Shown: one piece after another, positions 50,238 through 59,476 of the stretch
How positions within the stretch are numbered: the stretch's first letter is position 1
Layout: every line of letters starts with the position of its first letter
NCBI RefSeq assembly: GCF_026167665.1
Contig: NZ_CP098740.1
Coordinates: forward strand, 5,890,001-5,954,000
Direction: 5' to 3'
DNA: 64,000 nt
Source of the DNA: Streptomyces drozdowiczii
GTDB taxonomy: Bacteria > Actinomycetota > Actinomycetes > Streptomycetales > Streptomycetaceae
Made by a program: the position numbers and the translations under genes
Notes under the pieces: model-generated
Seen by the model: only the letters and a program-made list of their open reading frames with translations
Databases searched by the model: none
Told to the model about the DNA's origin: nothing

Positions 50238-53200
50238 ATGTACGAGCTGTCCCGGGTCCGCCTCTACTCCATCGGGCCGGCCGGCGCACGCTACGCCGAC
50301 ACCGTGCTCGACCTGCGCGGAGTCGGCGAGCCCGTGCCCCGCCCCGCCCCGGCGCAGGCGGAGTTCTTCGAGGACGAGCCGGTCGGCCCGCCGCGCCGCC
50401 CCGCCCCCGCGGGCGTCCTCTTCCTGGAGAACGGCGGCGGCAAGTCCGTCCTGCTGAAGCTGATCTTCTCGGTGATGCTCCCGGGCCACCGCAACACCCT
50501 CGGCGGCGCCAGCTCCGGCGTGCTGCGCAAGTTCCTGCTCGCCGACGACTGCGGGCACGTCGCCCTGGAATGGCAGCACACCCTGACCGGCGAGTGCGTG
50601 GTCGTCGGCAAGGTCAGCGAGTGGCGCGGGCGCCAGGTCTCCAACGACCCCCGGAAGTTCGCCGAGGCGTGGTATTCGTTCCGGCCCGGCCCCGGGCTCG
50701 GCCTGGACTCGCTGCCCGTCGCCGAGTCCACCGCCGTCGGCCGCCCCGCCGAGGGCGTCTCCGGCGCCCGCGGCCGCCGCCGCACCATGAAGGGCTTCCG
50801 CGACGCGCTCACCGAGGCCGGGAAGTTCTACCAGCACCTCGACGTGCACTGGGAGGAGATCCACGACCGCTGGAACGAGCACCTGGGCGACCTGGGCCTC
50901 GACCCCGAACTCTTCCGCTACCAGCGCGAGATGAACGCGGACGAGGGCGAGGCGGCCGGCCTCTTCGCGGTCAAGAAGGACTCCGACTTCACCGACCTGC
51001 TGCTGCGCGCCGTCACCGACACCCGCGACACGGACGGCCTCGCCGACCTCGTCAGCGGCTTCGGCAACAAGCTCGGCCGCCGCGCCGAACTCACCGCCGA
51101 ACGCGACTTCACCGCCGGCTCCGCCGACCTCCTCGGCCGCATCGTCGAGGCCGCCGGGACCCGGGCCCGCGCCCGCGACATCCACGCCGGATCCGAGCGC
51201 CGCACCCGCACCCTCGCCCGCCGCCTCTCCGCCCGCGCCGGCGAGGAGCGCGGCCGGGCCGCCGAGCTGGCCCAGCAGGTCACCTCCGCCGCCCACACCG
51301 TCACCGGCGCCGAGGAGACCCGCGGCCGCTGCGCCCTGATCGCCGCCGAACTCGCCTACCGGCACGCCTCGCTGGCGCTCACCGCCGCCGAGAGGAGCGC
51401 CGCCGCCCAGCGCCGCGAACTGGGCGACGCGCGCACCCTGCACTCCGCCTGGCAGGCCGCCGAGGCCGTGCTGCGCCACCGCGCCGCCGCCGACCGCTCC
51501 GCCCGCGTCGCCGCCGCGATCCGGGAGGCCGAGCGGGACGCCGCCCCCGCCCTCGCCGCTCGCGCGAGCGCCGCCGCCGACCTCGTACGAGCCCTGCACA
51601 CCGCCGCCGAGGCGGGCGAGAGCCGGGCCAACGAGGAGGAGGAGCGCTCCGACGCCCTCCAGAGCGCCGGCGAGGCCGCGCACCGGGACGCCACCACCGC
51701 CGCCACCGAGGCCCAGCGCGCCCGCAGCGAGGCCGGACACCTGCGCCAGCGCCTCGCCGAGGTCGAGCAGGAGACCGCCGAGGCCGTCCGGGCCGGCTGG
51801 CTGGACGACACCGCGCCGCACGCCGACCCGGCCAGGGCCGCCCTCGCCGCCAACGACGCCGAACAGAACGCCGTCGCCGCCTGGGACACCGCCCGCGAGG
51901 CCGCCGGAGCCGCCGCCGACCGGGCCCGCCAGGCCACCGCCGACGAGTCCCGCGCCGAACTGGCCGCCGCCCGCGCCGCCGACGCCGCCCGCGCCGCCGA
52001 GCAGGCGTACGAGGCGGAGCTGAGGGCCGCCGACTCGATCGCCGCCGAACCCCGCCTCGCGGAACTGCTCGGACTGTCCGCCGACCGGACCGGCGCGGTG
52101 CCCCGCCCCCGGCAGGCCGCCGCCGACGCCCCGTACGGGCACGACGAGGGGCCGGCCCCCGCACCGGCCGCCCCGGACGGAGCCGAACCCGCCCCGCACG
52201 GCGCGCCCTCCGCCACCGCAGCCCTCCCCGGGCCCGCCGGACAGGCCCTCACCGCCGACGAGTTCGACCGCAGCGCCGACGAACTGCGCGAACTGCTCGA
52301 CCAGAGCGTCGCCTCCGCCGAACGGCGCCTGTTCGAACTGCGCACCGCGGCCGCCGACGACGCCCGCATCCTCGGCGCGCTCGGGGACGGCGGCCTCCTC
52401 CCGCCCAGCCCGGACGTCCTGGCCACCGTGGAATACCTCGGCGAGCAGGGCATCCCCGCCCTCCCCGGCTGGCGCTACCTCGCCCAGGCCGTCGACCCCG
52501 CCGACCACGCGGCCGTCCTCGCCGCCCGGCCCGAGCTCGTGGACGGCGTCGTCATCACCGACCCCGACGCGCACGCCCGCGCCCGCGACGTCCTCGGCGC
52601 CGCCGCCCTGCTGCCCCGGTCCGCCGTCGCCGTCGGCACCGCCGCCGCCCTCCTCGCGCCCGTGCCCGACCCCGGCACCGGCACGTCAGGGCCCGGCGAG
52701 AGCGTCTTCCTCGTCCCGCCGAACCCGGCCATGCACGACGAGCACGCCGCCGACGAGGAGCGTCAGGCGCTGCGCAGCCGGGCCGCCGCCCGCGACGAGG
52801 ACATCCGGGTGCTCGCCGCCCGCCTAAGCGCCGACCGCGCGCTCGCCTCCCGCATCGGCTCCTGGCGCGCCGACTGCCCGCCCGGCATGCTCGCCGAGCT
52901 GGCCGAAGCCGCCGCCACCGCCCGCACCGCCGCCGAGACCGCCGAGGCCGCCCTCGCCGAGGCCCGCACGGTCCGCGCCGAGGCCGACGAGGCCGCCGCC
53001 GACACCGCCCGGGTCCGCGAGGAGCGCCAGGAGGCCGCTCAGCGCGCCCGCCGGGCCGCCGACGCCCTCGCCGGACTCGCCTTCCGGCTGCGCGAACGGG
53101 CCGGCTGGCAGGCCAAGCTCCGCGAACTGACCGACGAGGCGGCGGAGAGCGAGGCCCGCGCCACCGTCTTCCTGGAGCGCGCCCGCGCCGCCGACGAGGA

Positions 53201-55022
53201 CCGCCGCGCCGCCCAGCGCGCCGCCGACGACGCCCGCCGCACCGCCCGCGCCCTGCGCGCCGAACGCGCCGAGATCGCCGGCGCCCCCGAACACCTCCCC
53301 GACCTCGGTGAGGACGCCCCGCGCCAGGCCCTGCCCGCCCTGCGCGAGGCGTACCGGGCGGCGTCCCAGCTGTACGAGAAGGTGGGCGTCGGCGCCGACC
53401 TGCGCGCCGAGCAGGCCCGCGCCGAGAGCGACGAGAGCGCCGCCCTCGCCGAGCTGGACCGCCTCACCAACAAGGTCCGCACCCGGGCCGCCCAGCTCCT
53501 GGAGGGCACCGACGGCGCCGACGGCCCCTCCCGGCAGGCCGCCGCCGCCCGCGCCGAATCCCTCGTCCAGCTCCTGGAGACCCGGGCCTCCGCCGCCAGT
53601 GAGCAGCTGGGCCGACTGCGCGGCGAGGCCGAACGCCTGGCGCCCGCCGACGGCGAGAGCCTGCACACCGAGCTGCCCGCCGACCGGGTGCCCGCCGACG
53701 CCGAACAGGCCCAGGCCCTGCTGCGCACCGCCACCGCCGAGCTGGCCGCCGCCACCGCCGCGCTGGACACCGCCCGGGCCGCCCACGCCGAGCTGCTGCA
53801 CGCCCACCGCGCCGCCGAGGACGCGGCGGGCGGCTTCGACGAGACGGCCGCCCTGCTGCGCGACCTGCTCAGGGACCACGGCGCCGACGACGACCCGGAG
53901 GAGCCCGAGCCGTACCCGGGCAGCCTGGAGGAGGCCCGGCAGTCCGCCGCCGAGGCCCGTCGCTCGCTGCGCGGCTGCGCCGCCGACCTCTCCGCCGCCG
54001 AAGCGGCCGTCCGGGAGGCGAGCGACGTCCTCGTACGGCACGCCAACTCGACCCGCTACGAGCAGGTCCGCACCCCGGCCCGGCAGCAGATCCGCGAACT
54101 GCCCGCCGCGGCCCTCCCCGAGCACGCCGAGAAGTGGGCCGCCGCCTTCGCGCCCCGGCTGCGCGTCCTCACCGACGAGCTGGCCCAGCTGGAGCGCAAC
54201 CGCGACTCCATCGTGGACCGGCTGCGCGGGCTGGTGGAGTCCGCGCTGACCACGCTCCGCTCCGCCCAGCGGCTCTCCCGGCTCCCCGAGGGCCTGGGGG
54301 AGTGGTCCGGGCAGGAATTCCTCCGTATCCGCTTCGAGGAGCCCGACCAGGCAACGCTGACCGACCGGCTCGGCGAGGTCATCGACGAGGCGACGCGGGC
54401 GGCCCTCCGGAAGAATTCCGACCTGCGCCGCGACGGCATGTCGCTGCTGCTGCGCGGGGTCCAGGCGGCCCTGGAGCCCAAGGGCGTCGCCGTCGAGATC
54501 CTGAAGCCGGACGCCGTGCTGCGCGCCGAGCGCGTACCGGTCGGTCAGATGGGCGACGTCTTCTCCGGCGGCCAGCTGCTCACCGCCGCCATCGCCCTGT
54601 ACTGCACGATGGCCGCCCTCCGCAGCAACGACCGGGGGCGTGACCGCGCGGAGCACCGGCACGCGGGCACGCTCTTCCTGGACAATCCGATCGGCCGGGC
54701 CAACGCCACCTACCTGCTGGAGCTCCAGCGCGCGGTGGCCGACGCGCTGGGCGTACAACTGCTGTACACCACCGGCCTGTTCGACACGACGGCCCTCGCG
54801 GAATTCCCGCTCGTCATCCGGCTGCGCAACGACGCGGACCTGCGCGCCGGGCTGAAGTACATCAGCGTCGAGGAGCACCTGCGCCCCGGGCTGCCGCAGC
54901 AGGACCCCGGCGCCGAGACGGTGCACGGCGAGATCACCGCCACCCGCATGTTCAAGCGCGGCGCCCCGGCCCCGAGGACCCCCGACGCGTCCGAGACCGT
55001 CGAGGAGGCCAGGACCTCCTGA
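50238..55022 (+). CDS. SMC-like coiled-coil ATPase (MksB/JetC-like), 1594 aa, atypical Walker motifs
   Basis: A bipartite ATPase split by two long coiled coils. The N-terminal head has the P-loop in LFLENGGGKSVLLKLIFSVM (Lys69, Ser70), with Leu where the first Walker Gly should be. Coiled coil 1 runs from about 290 to 680, a globular hinge-like domain from about 705 to 840 (YLGEQGIPALPGWRYLAQAV, DGVVITDPDAHARARDVLG), coiled coil 2 to about 1420. The C-terminal head has the ABC signature FSGGQ (1442-1446) and Walker B LFLDNP (Asp1482) with Asn1483 in place of the catalytic Glu. Coiled coils are extremely Ala/Arg/Glu-rich. This is the layout of MukB/MksB/JetC. No topoisomerase-type nuclease gene follows. 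Third gene of the operon, 57 bases after the small-subunit candidate. Confidence 0.88.
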   Translation: MYELSRVRLYSIGPAGARYADTVLDLRGVGEPVPRPAPAQAEFFEDEPVGPPRRPAPAGVLFLENGGGKSVLLKLIFSVMLPGHRNTLGGASSGVLRKFLLADDCGHVALEWQHTLTGECVVVGKVSEWRGRQVSNDPRKFAEAWYSFRPGPGLGLDSLPVAESTAVGRPAEGVSGARGRRRTMKGFRDALTEAGKFYQHLDVHWEEIHDRWNEHLGDLGLDPELFRYQREMNADEGEAAGLFAVKKDSDFTDLLLRAVTDTRDTDGLADLVSGFGNKLGRRAELTAERDFTAGSADLLGRIVEAAGTRARARDIHAGSERRTRTLARRLSARAGEERGRAAELAQQVTSAAHTVTGAEETRGRCALIAAELAYRHASLALTAAERSAAAQRRELGDARTLHSAWQAAEAVLRHRAAADRSARVAAAIREAERDAAPALAARASAAADLVRALHTAAEAGESRANEEEERSDALQSAGEAAHRDATTAATEAQRARSEAGHLRQRLAEVEQETAEAVRAGWLDDTAPHADPARAALAANDAEQNAVAAWDTAREAAGAAADRARQATADESRAELAAARAADAARAAEQAYEAELRAADSIAAEPRLAELLGLSADRTGAVPRPRQAAADAPYGHDEGPAPAPAAPDGAEPAPHGAPSATAALPGPAGQALTADEFDRSADELRELLDQSVASAERRLFELRTAAADDARILGALGDGGLLPPSPDVLATVEYLGEQGIPALPGWRYLAQAVDPADHAAVLAARPELVDGVVITDPDAHARARDVLGAAALLPRSAVAVGTAAALLAPVPDPGTGTSGPGESVFLVPPNPAMHDEHAADEERQALRSRAAARDEDIRVLAARLSADRALASRIGSWRADCPPGMLAELAEAAATARTAAETAEAALAEARTVRAEADEAAADTARVREERQEAAQRARRAADALAGLAFRLRERAGWQAKLRELTDEAAESEARATVFLERARAADEDRRAAQRAADDARRTARALRAERAEIAGAPEHLPDLGEDAPRQALPALREAYRAASQLYEKVGVGADLRAEQARAESDESAALAELDRLTNKVRTRAAQLLEGTDGADGPSRQAAAARAESLVQLLETRASAASEQLGRLRGEAERLAPADGESLHTELPADRVPADAEQAQALLRTATAELAAATAALDTARAAHAELLHAHRAAEDAAGGFDETAALLRDLLRDHGADDDPEEPEPYPGSLEEARQSAAEARRSLRGCAADLSAAEAAVREASDVLVRHANSTRYEQVRTPARQQIRELPAAALPEHAEKWAAAFAPRLRVLTDELAQLERNRDSIVDRLRGLVESALTTLRSAQRLSRLPEGLGEWSGQEFLRIRFEEPDQATLTDRLGEVIDEATRAALRKNSDLRRDGMSLLLRGVQAALEPKGVAVEILKPDAVLRAERVPVGQMGDVFSGGQLLTAAIALYCTMAALRSNDRGRDRAEHRHAGTLFLDNPIGRANATYLLELQRAVADALGVQLLYTTGLFDTTALAEFPLVIRLRNDADLRAGLKYISVEEHLRPGLPQQDPGAETVHGEITATRMFKRGAPAPRTPDASETVEEARTS

Positions 55023-55037
55023 GGCCGCCGGGCGCGG

Positions 55038-55487
55038 TCAGGCCCGCGACAGGCGGCGGTCCGCGCCCCGGTGGCCTATCCGGGCAGCGTCCCGCTGCGC
55101 GGCGCGGGCCTCACGCCGCGCCCTGCGCCGCTCGCGGCGCAACTGCCGGGCCGAGCTGCTGGGTTCGGAGACCACGCCGTTGCGCTGGTTCCAGACCTGG
55201 CGGGTGACCCAGACGTCCAGCACGGCCCAGGTCGCCACCACCGTGCTCGCCACCCCGGTCAGCACCATCGGGAAGGAGAGCCAGGACCCGGCCATCGCGG
55301 TCAGGAACGCCACCATCGCCAGGATCATCGTCAACGACATGACGAGCACCGCACGCACCGCCGCCGTCCGCACCGGATCGGGCATGCGCCTGCGCGTCGC
55401 CGGCTCCTCCACCCACAGAGGCTGCCGCCCCGGCTCGCTCACATCCCCCACCGGCTCCACCGCGCCCTCACGCTCCTGTGTGTCCAA
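55038..55487 (-). CDS. Small membrane protein of unknown function
   Basis: A 149-aa protein with two membrane helices (AVLVMSLTMILAMVAFLTAMAGSWLSFPMVLTGVASTVVATWAVLDVWV, about 46-94) and a very basic, Arg/Ala-rich cytoplasmic tail (RQLRRERRRARREARAAQRD). The start is uncertain: the frame opens at TTG 55487 with a possible GGGAG site, but in-frame GTG or ATG codons lie further in. It is convergent with the SMC-like gene and divergent from the conservon. Function unknown. Confidence 0.75.
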   Translation of the reverse strand: MDTQEREGAVEPVGDVSEPGRQPLWVEEPATRRRMPDPVRTAAVRAVLVMSLTMILAMVAFLTAMAGSWLSFPMVLTGVASTVVATWAVLDVWVTRQVWNQRNGVVSEPSSSARQLRRERRRARREARAAQRDAARIGHRGADRRLSRA

Positions 55488-55886
55488 GGCCCTTCACTCC
55501 CACCGCTGTCCGACTTCAGGGTTGCTGCCCGGCATACACCCTTTCTACGCGGCCGGTCCGTCCCGTCCGCCCGAGCGTGCCCCGTTGGTCCCCCTACCCC
55601 CGTACAGACAGACGAGTGGTCAGCGGTGAAGATTCCTCCCACGCGTCACGAAACGAAGAATTCCAGCCAACCGGGACGTGAAGGAACCTGCCATGCCCCA
55701 GGGCCTCTTCTGTCGCTTTCGTGAATTTCATCTCCCGGAATACCGGGACAAGCCATGGTCAACTCCCGGTAAGGCGGCCGAAAATCGTCCGGACATGCCT
55801 TCGAGTTGTCTGTGTGTCGGTAGTAGGCTCGCGCCGTTTGTTGACGAAACCCGTCCCCGGTCCCGCGGGGATGACCTGGGGGAGGC
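55488..55886. other. Intergenic region upstream of the conservon
   Basis: About 400 bases, part of it AT-richer than the surroundings (about 55640-55800). It should hold the conservon promoter. A frame starting at ATG 55693 has an acceptable ribosome site but encodes unconvincing sequence that runs into the conservon in another frame, so no gene is called. Confidence 0.4.
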
Positions 55887-58604
55887 ATGCGCTTTCGCGG
55901 AAAGTCCATCCGCAGGAAGATCGTGGCGTTGCTCGTGGTGCCTCTCGTATCGCTCACCGCCCTCTGGGGATTCGCCACCTATCTCACCGGGCGCGAGGCC
56001 GGGAAACTGCTCAGCGCGAGCACCGTCGTGGAGAAGGTCGGCCACCCGCTGGAGGACACCGTCCGGGTCATCCAGAGCGAACGCCGCCAGACCCTCGTCT
56101 TCCTCGCCGACCCGCGCGCCTCCGACGCCCTGCCCGTGCTGCGCCGGCAGCGCGCCGCGACCGACCGGGTCGTGGCCGAGGTACGCGAGAGCGCCGGGCA
56201 GAAGGACATCCGCGACGCGCTCGGCCCGACCGCCGAGACCCAGCTCGGCTCGATACTCGGCGCCGTCGAAGGACTCGACGCCCTGCGCGACTCCGTCGAC
56301 AAACGCACCATCGGACGGCTCAAGGCGATGGCGTACTACAACCGCCTGATCGACCCCTGCTACCGATTCCTGTCCGGTCTGCACACCATGGAGAACGTCT
56401 CCATGGACCGGCAGGTCCGGGCACTGACCGGCCTGTCCCGCGCCCGCGAAATGCTTTCCCGGGAAGACGCCCTGGTCGCCTCCGGACTCCTGGCCGGCCG
56501 CCTCACCGCCCCCGAACTCCGCCAGATATCCGACCTCGTCGCCCAACGCGGCCTGCTCTACGAGACCAACCTCGACCTCCTCCCCGCCTCCGAACGCCGC
56601 CGCGTCCAGGAGTACTGGCAGGGCCCGGACAGCGAACCGCTGCGCTCCGCCGAGGACGGGATCATCTCCCGGGGCCCCACCACCAGCCCGCGCACCGCCG
56701 ACGCCGCCCGCTGGCAGGAGGTCGCCCCGGCCGCCCTGGAACGGCTGGCCAACGACTCGACGGAGATGAACAACCGCTTCCAGGACCGGGGCAAGCCCGC
56801 CGGCTACGGCATCCTGATCAAGGCGGGCATCGCCGGCGTCCTAGGCTTCCTCGCCCTCGTCGTCTCCGTCTTCGTCTCCGTACGCATCGGGCGCGAGCTC
56901 GTCCGCGACCTCACCCGGCTCCGCAAGGACGCCCACGAGGTCGCCGGCGTCCGCCTGCCGAGCGTGATGCGCCGCCTCGCCGCCGGTGAACAGGTCGACG
57001 TGGAGACCGAGTCCCCGCACCTCCAGTACGAGCGCGACGAGATCGGCCAGGTCGGCCAGGCCCTCAACACCCTGCAACGCGCCGCGGTCGAGGCCGCCGT
57101 CAAACAGGCCGACATGCGCCGCGGCGTCTCCGAGGTCTTCGTCAACCTCGCCCGCCGCAACCAGGTCCTGCTCCACCGCCAGCTCACACTGCTGGACACC
57201 ATGGAGCGCCGCACCGAGAACACCGACGAACTCGCCGACCTCTTCCGCCTCGACCACCTCACCACCCGCATGCGCCGGCACGCCGAGGGCCTGGTCATCC
57301 TCTCCGGCGCCGCCCCCTCCCGGCAGTGGCGCAAGCCCATCCAGCTGATGGACGTGGTCCGGGCCGCCGTCGCCGAGGTCGAGGACTACGAACGCATCGA
57401 GGTCCGGCGGCTGCCCCGGATCGGCGTGGGCGGCCCGGCCGTCGCCGACCTCACCCACCTGATCGCCGAACTCCTGGAGAACGCCACGGTGTTCTCGCCC
57501 CCGCACACCGCGGTCCAGGTGCACGGCGAGCGCGTCGCCAACGGCTTCACCCTGGAAATCCACGACCGGGGCCTCGGCATGCCGCCCGACGTCCTGCTCG
57601 GCGCCAACCTCCGGCTCGCCGAGACCCCCGAGTTCGAGCTGTCCGACACCGACCGCCTCGGCCTCTTCGTGGTCAGCCGGCTCGCCCAGCGGCAGAACGT
57701 CCGGGTGTCCCTCCAGACCTCCCCGTACGGCGGCACCACCGCCGTCGTGTTCATCCCGGCCGCCCTCCTCACCGACGCCCCCGAGTCGCACGGCACCGGC
57801 TTCCGCCTCGACCGCAGGGCCGAGAAGGCCCTCTCCGGCAGCACGCCGGACGGCGACACCCGGCGCCCGGAGGCGGACGACTCGGTCCCGGGCCGGCCGA
57901 GCGGCCTCTCGCCGGTGCCCACCGGACTCGTCGACCCGGCCCTGCTCAACGGCCCCGTCGAGCTGGAGGGCGACGAGCCGCTGGACTTCACCCGCGACCC
58001 GGTCCTCGAAGCGGTGACGGGCCCGGGGCTCGACTCCGTGCTCGACGGCGTCTCCGACCTGGAGGACACCGAGAGCGAACGCGGCGGCATCTTCCGCGCC
58101 CGCGCCCTGCGCCGCGAAGGCGACCGCGAGCAGCACCAGCAGGCCCCCGACGACGGCGTGCGGGCCCTGCACCCCGAGGGCGTCCGGCCGCTGCCCCGTC
58201 GGCGCCGCCCGCCCACGCTGGTCACCGACCGCGGCCGCCGGGTCGACGGGGGAGGCCGCACCCACCCCGCGTCCGAGGACCGCGAGCCGGCCCGCCCGGT
58301 GGACCGCCCCGCCGTCCCCGCGCCCCGTACGCCCGAACCCGCCCCCGACACCGTGGGCGGCCTGCCCCGCCGCGTCCGGCAGGCCAGCCTCGCCCCGCAG
58401 CTGCGCGAGGGACCGGACAGCCGCACGGCGCGGCCCGCCCCGGTGGAGAGCGCCGACGACATCGAGCGGGACGCCGAAGAGGTACGCAGTCGTATGGCTT
58501 CGCTCCAGCGCGGCTGGCAGCGCGGCCGCCAGGAGAACGCCGAGGACCCGACGGGCCCCGGCGACATCGCAGCAGGAACCACTCCGGGAGGGGACGGTCC
58601 ATGA
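55887..58604 (+). CDS. cvnA: Conservon sensor-like histidine kinase CvnA
   Basis: A 905-aa membrane protein. Membrane helix 1 about 12-33, an extracytoplasmic nitrate/sensor-like (NIT) domain about 35-305, helix 2 about 310-336, HAMP about 337-395, a DHp-like segment (FVNLARRNQVLLHRQLTLLDTMERRTENTDELADLFRLDHLTTRMRRHAEGLVILSG) and an HATPase domain with N box HLIAELLENATVFSPP, G box HDRGLGMPP and GLFVVSRLAQRQ. The C-terminal ~250 residues are disordered and Pro/Arg-rich. Conservon kinases work with CvnB, CvnC and CvnD rather than a response regulator. Start ATG 55887 follows GGGGGAGG. The stop overlaps CvnB by ATGA. Confidence 0.95.
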   Translation: MRFRGKSIRRKIVALLVVPLVSLTALWGFATYLTGREAGKLLSASTVVEKVGHPLEDTVRVIQSERRQTLVFLADPRASDALPVLRRQRAATDRVVAEVRESAGQKDIRDALGPTAETQLGSILGAVEGLDALRDSVDKRTIGRLKAMAYYNRLIDPCYRFLSGLHTMENVSMDRQVRALTGLSRAREMLSREDALVASGLLAGRLTAPELRQISDLVAQRGLLYETNLDLLPASERRRVQEYWQGPDSEPLRSAEDGIISRGPTTSPRTADAARWQEVAPAALERLANDSTEMNNRFQDRGKPAGYGILIKAGIAGVLGFLALVVSVFVSVRIGRELVRDLTRLRKDAHEVAGVRLPSVMRRLAAGEQVDVETESPHLQYERDEIGQVGQALNTLQRAAVEAAVKQADMRRGVSEVFVNLARRNQVLLHRQLTLLDTMERRTENTDELADLFRLDHLTTRMRRHAEGLVILSGAAPSRQWRKPIQLMDVVRAAVAEVEDYERIEVRRLPRIGVGGPAVADLTHLIAELLENATVFSPPHTAVQVHGERVANGFTLEIHDRGLGMPPDVLLGANLRLAETPEFELSDTDRLGLFVVSRLAQRQNVRVSLQTSPYGGTTAVVFIPAALLTDAPESHGTGFRLDRRAEKALSGSTPDGDTRRPEADDSVPGRPSGLSPVPTGLVDPALLNGPVELEGDEPLDFTRDPVLEAVTGPGLDSVLDGVSDLEDTESERGGIFRARALRREGDREQHQQAPDDGVRALHPEGVRPLPRRRRPPTLVTDRGRRVDGGGRTHPASEDREPARPVDRPAVPAPRTPEPAPDTVGGLPRRVRQASLAPQLREGPDSRTARPAPVESADDIERDAEEVRSRMASLQRGWQRGRQENAEDPTGPGDIAAGTTPGGDGP

Positions 58605-59044
58605 CCGCACCGAACGCCGCCGCAACCGACACCACACGCCAGGGGTCCGGCGAACTCAACTGGCTCCTCGACGAACTCGTCGCGCGCGTCGCCAGCATCC
58701 GCAAGGCGCTGGTGCTCTCCAGCGACGGGCTGCCCACCGGCGCCTCCAAGGACCTGACGCGCGAGGACAGCGAGCATCTGGCCGCCGTCGCCTCCGGCTT
58801 CCACAGCCTGGCCAAGGGCGTCGGCCGCCACTTCGACGCGGGCAGGGTCCGCCAGACCGTCGTGGAGCTGGACGAGGCGTTCCTCTTCGTCACGGCGGCC
58901 GGTGACGGCAGCTGTCTGGCCGTCCTGGCCGAATCCGACTCGGACGTGGGGCAGGTGGCGTACGAGATGACGCTCATGGTCAAGCGCGTGGGGAGCCACC
59001 TGGCCAACGCGCCCCGGACGGCCGGTCAGCCCTCCGGGGGGTGA
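58601..59044 (+). CDS. cvnB: Conservon roadblock/LC7 protein CvnB
   Basis: A 147-aa cytoplasmic protein of the roadblock/LC7 fold: LNWLLDELVARVASIRKALVLSSDGLPTGASKDLTREDSEHLAAVASGFHSLAKGVG, then VVELDEAFLFVTAAGDGSCLAVLAE. In conservons it is thought to modulate the CvnD GTPase, as roadblock proteins do for Ras-like GTPases. It overlaps the kinase gene by ATGA, so its expression is coupled to that of CvnA. Length and motifs are normal. Confidence 0.95.
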   Translation: MTAPNAAATDTTRQGSGELNWLLDELVARVASIRKALVLSSDGLPTGASKDLTREDSEHLAAVASGFHSLAKGVGRHFDAGRVRQTVVELDEAFLFVTAAGDGSCLAVLAESDSDVGQVAYEMTLMVKRVGSHLANAPRTAGQPSGG

Positions 59045-59053
59045 GCCGACGCC

Positions 59054-59476
59054 ATGAGCGCCGCATCGCCCGGCTCCCCGGAGACCCCGGAAAGGCCGCG
59101 GACCCCGCGCTGGTACGACGACGACGCGGGGCCCGTCGTCCGCCCCTACGCGATGACCCGCGGACGCACCGGCAGTGCGTCCCGCCACCGCCTCGACCTG
59201 ATCGCGATCGTCGTGCCCGAACCCGCGGCCGACGACCCGGACAGGGACCAGCTGCTCACCCCGGAACACGTCGAGATCCTCGAACTCTGCGGTGAGCTGC
59301 CCCAGTCGATCGCCGAACTCGCCTCCTCCCTGGACCTGCCCGTGGGCGTGGTACGGGTGCTGGTGGGCGATCTCGTGGACGACGAGCTGGTGCATGTGAC
59401 CCGTCCCGTTCCGCCGGCCGAGCTGCCGGACGTGAACATTCTCCGTGAGGTGATCAATGGCCTTCGGGCGCTCTAG
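59054..59476 (+). CDS. cvnC: Conservon DUF742 protein CvnC
   Basis: A 140-aa protein of the DUF742 family: VRPYAMTRGRTGSASRHRLDLIAIVV at the N terminus and a winged-helix-like C-terminal part (LTPEHVEILELCGELPQSIAELASSLDLPVGVVRVLVGDLVDDELVHV). In conservons it is the third member, of unknown biochemical role, with a DNA-binding-like fold. It begins 9 bases after CvnB and its end overlaps the start of CvnD by 20 bases. Confidence 0.94.
   Translation: MSAASPGSPETPERPRTPRWYDDDAGPVVRPYAMTRGRTGSASRHRLDLIAIVVPEPAADDPDRDQLLTPEHVEILELCGELPQSIAELASSLDLPVGVVRVLVGDLVDDELVHVTRPVPPAELPDVNILREVINGLRAL

Noticed and set aside
55678..56349. 223-aa frame in the conservon upstream region
   Set aside because: Most of it overlaps cvnA in another frame and reads as Arg/Ser/Pro-rich noise.
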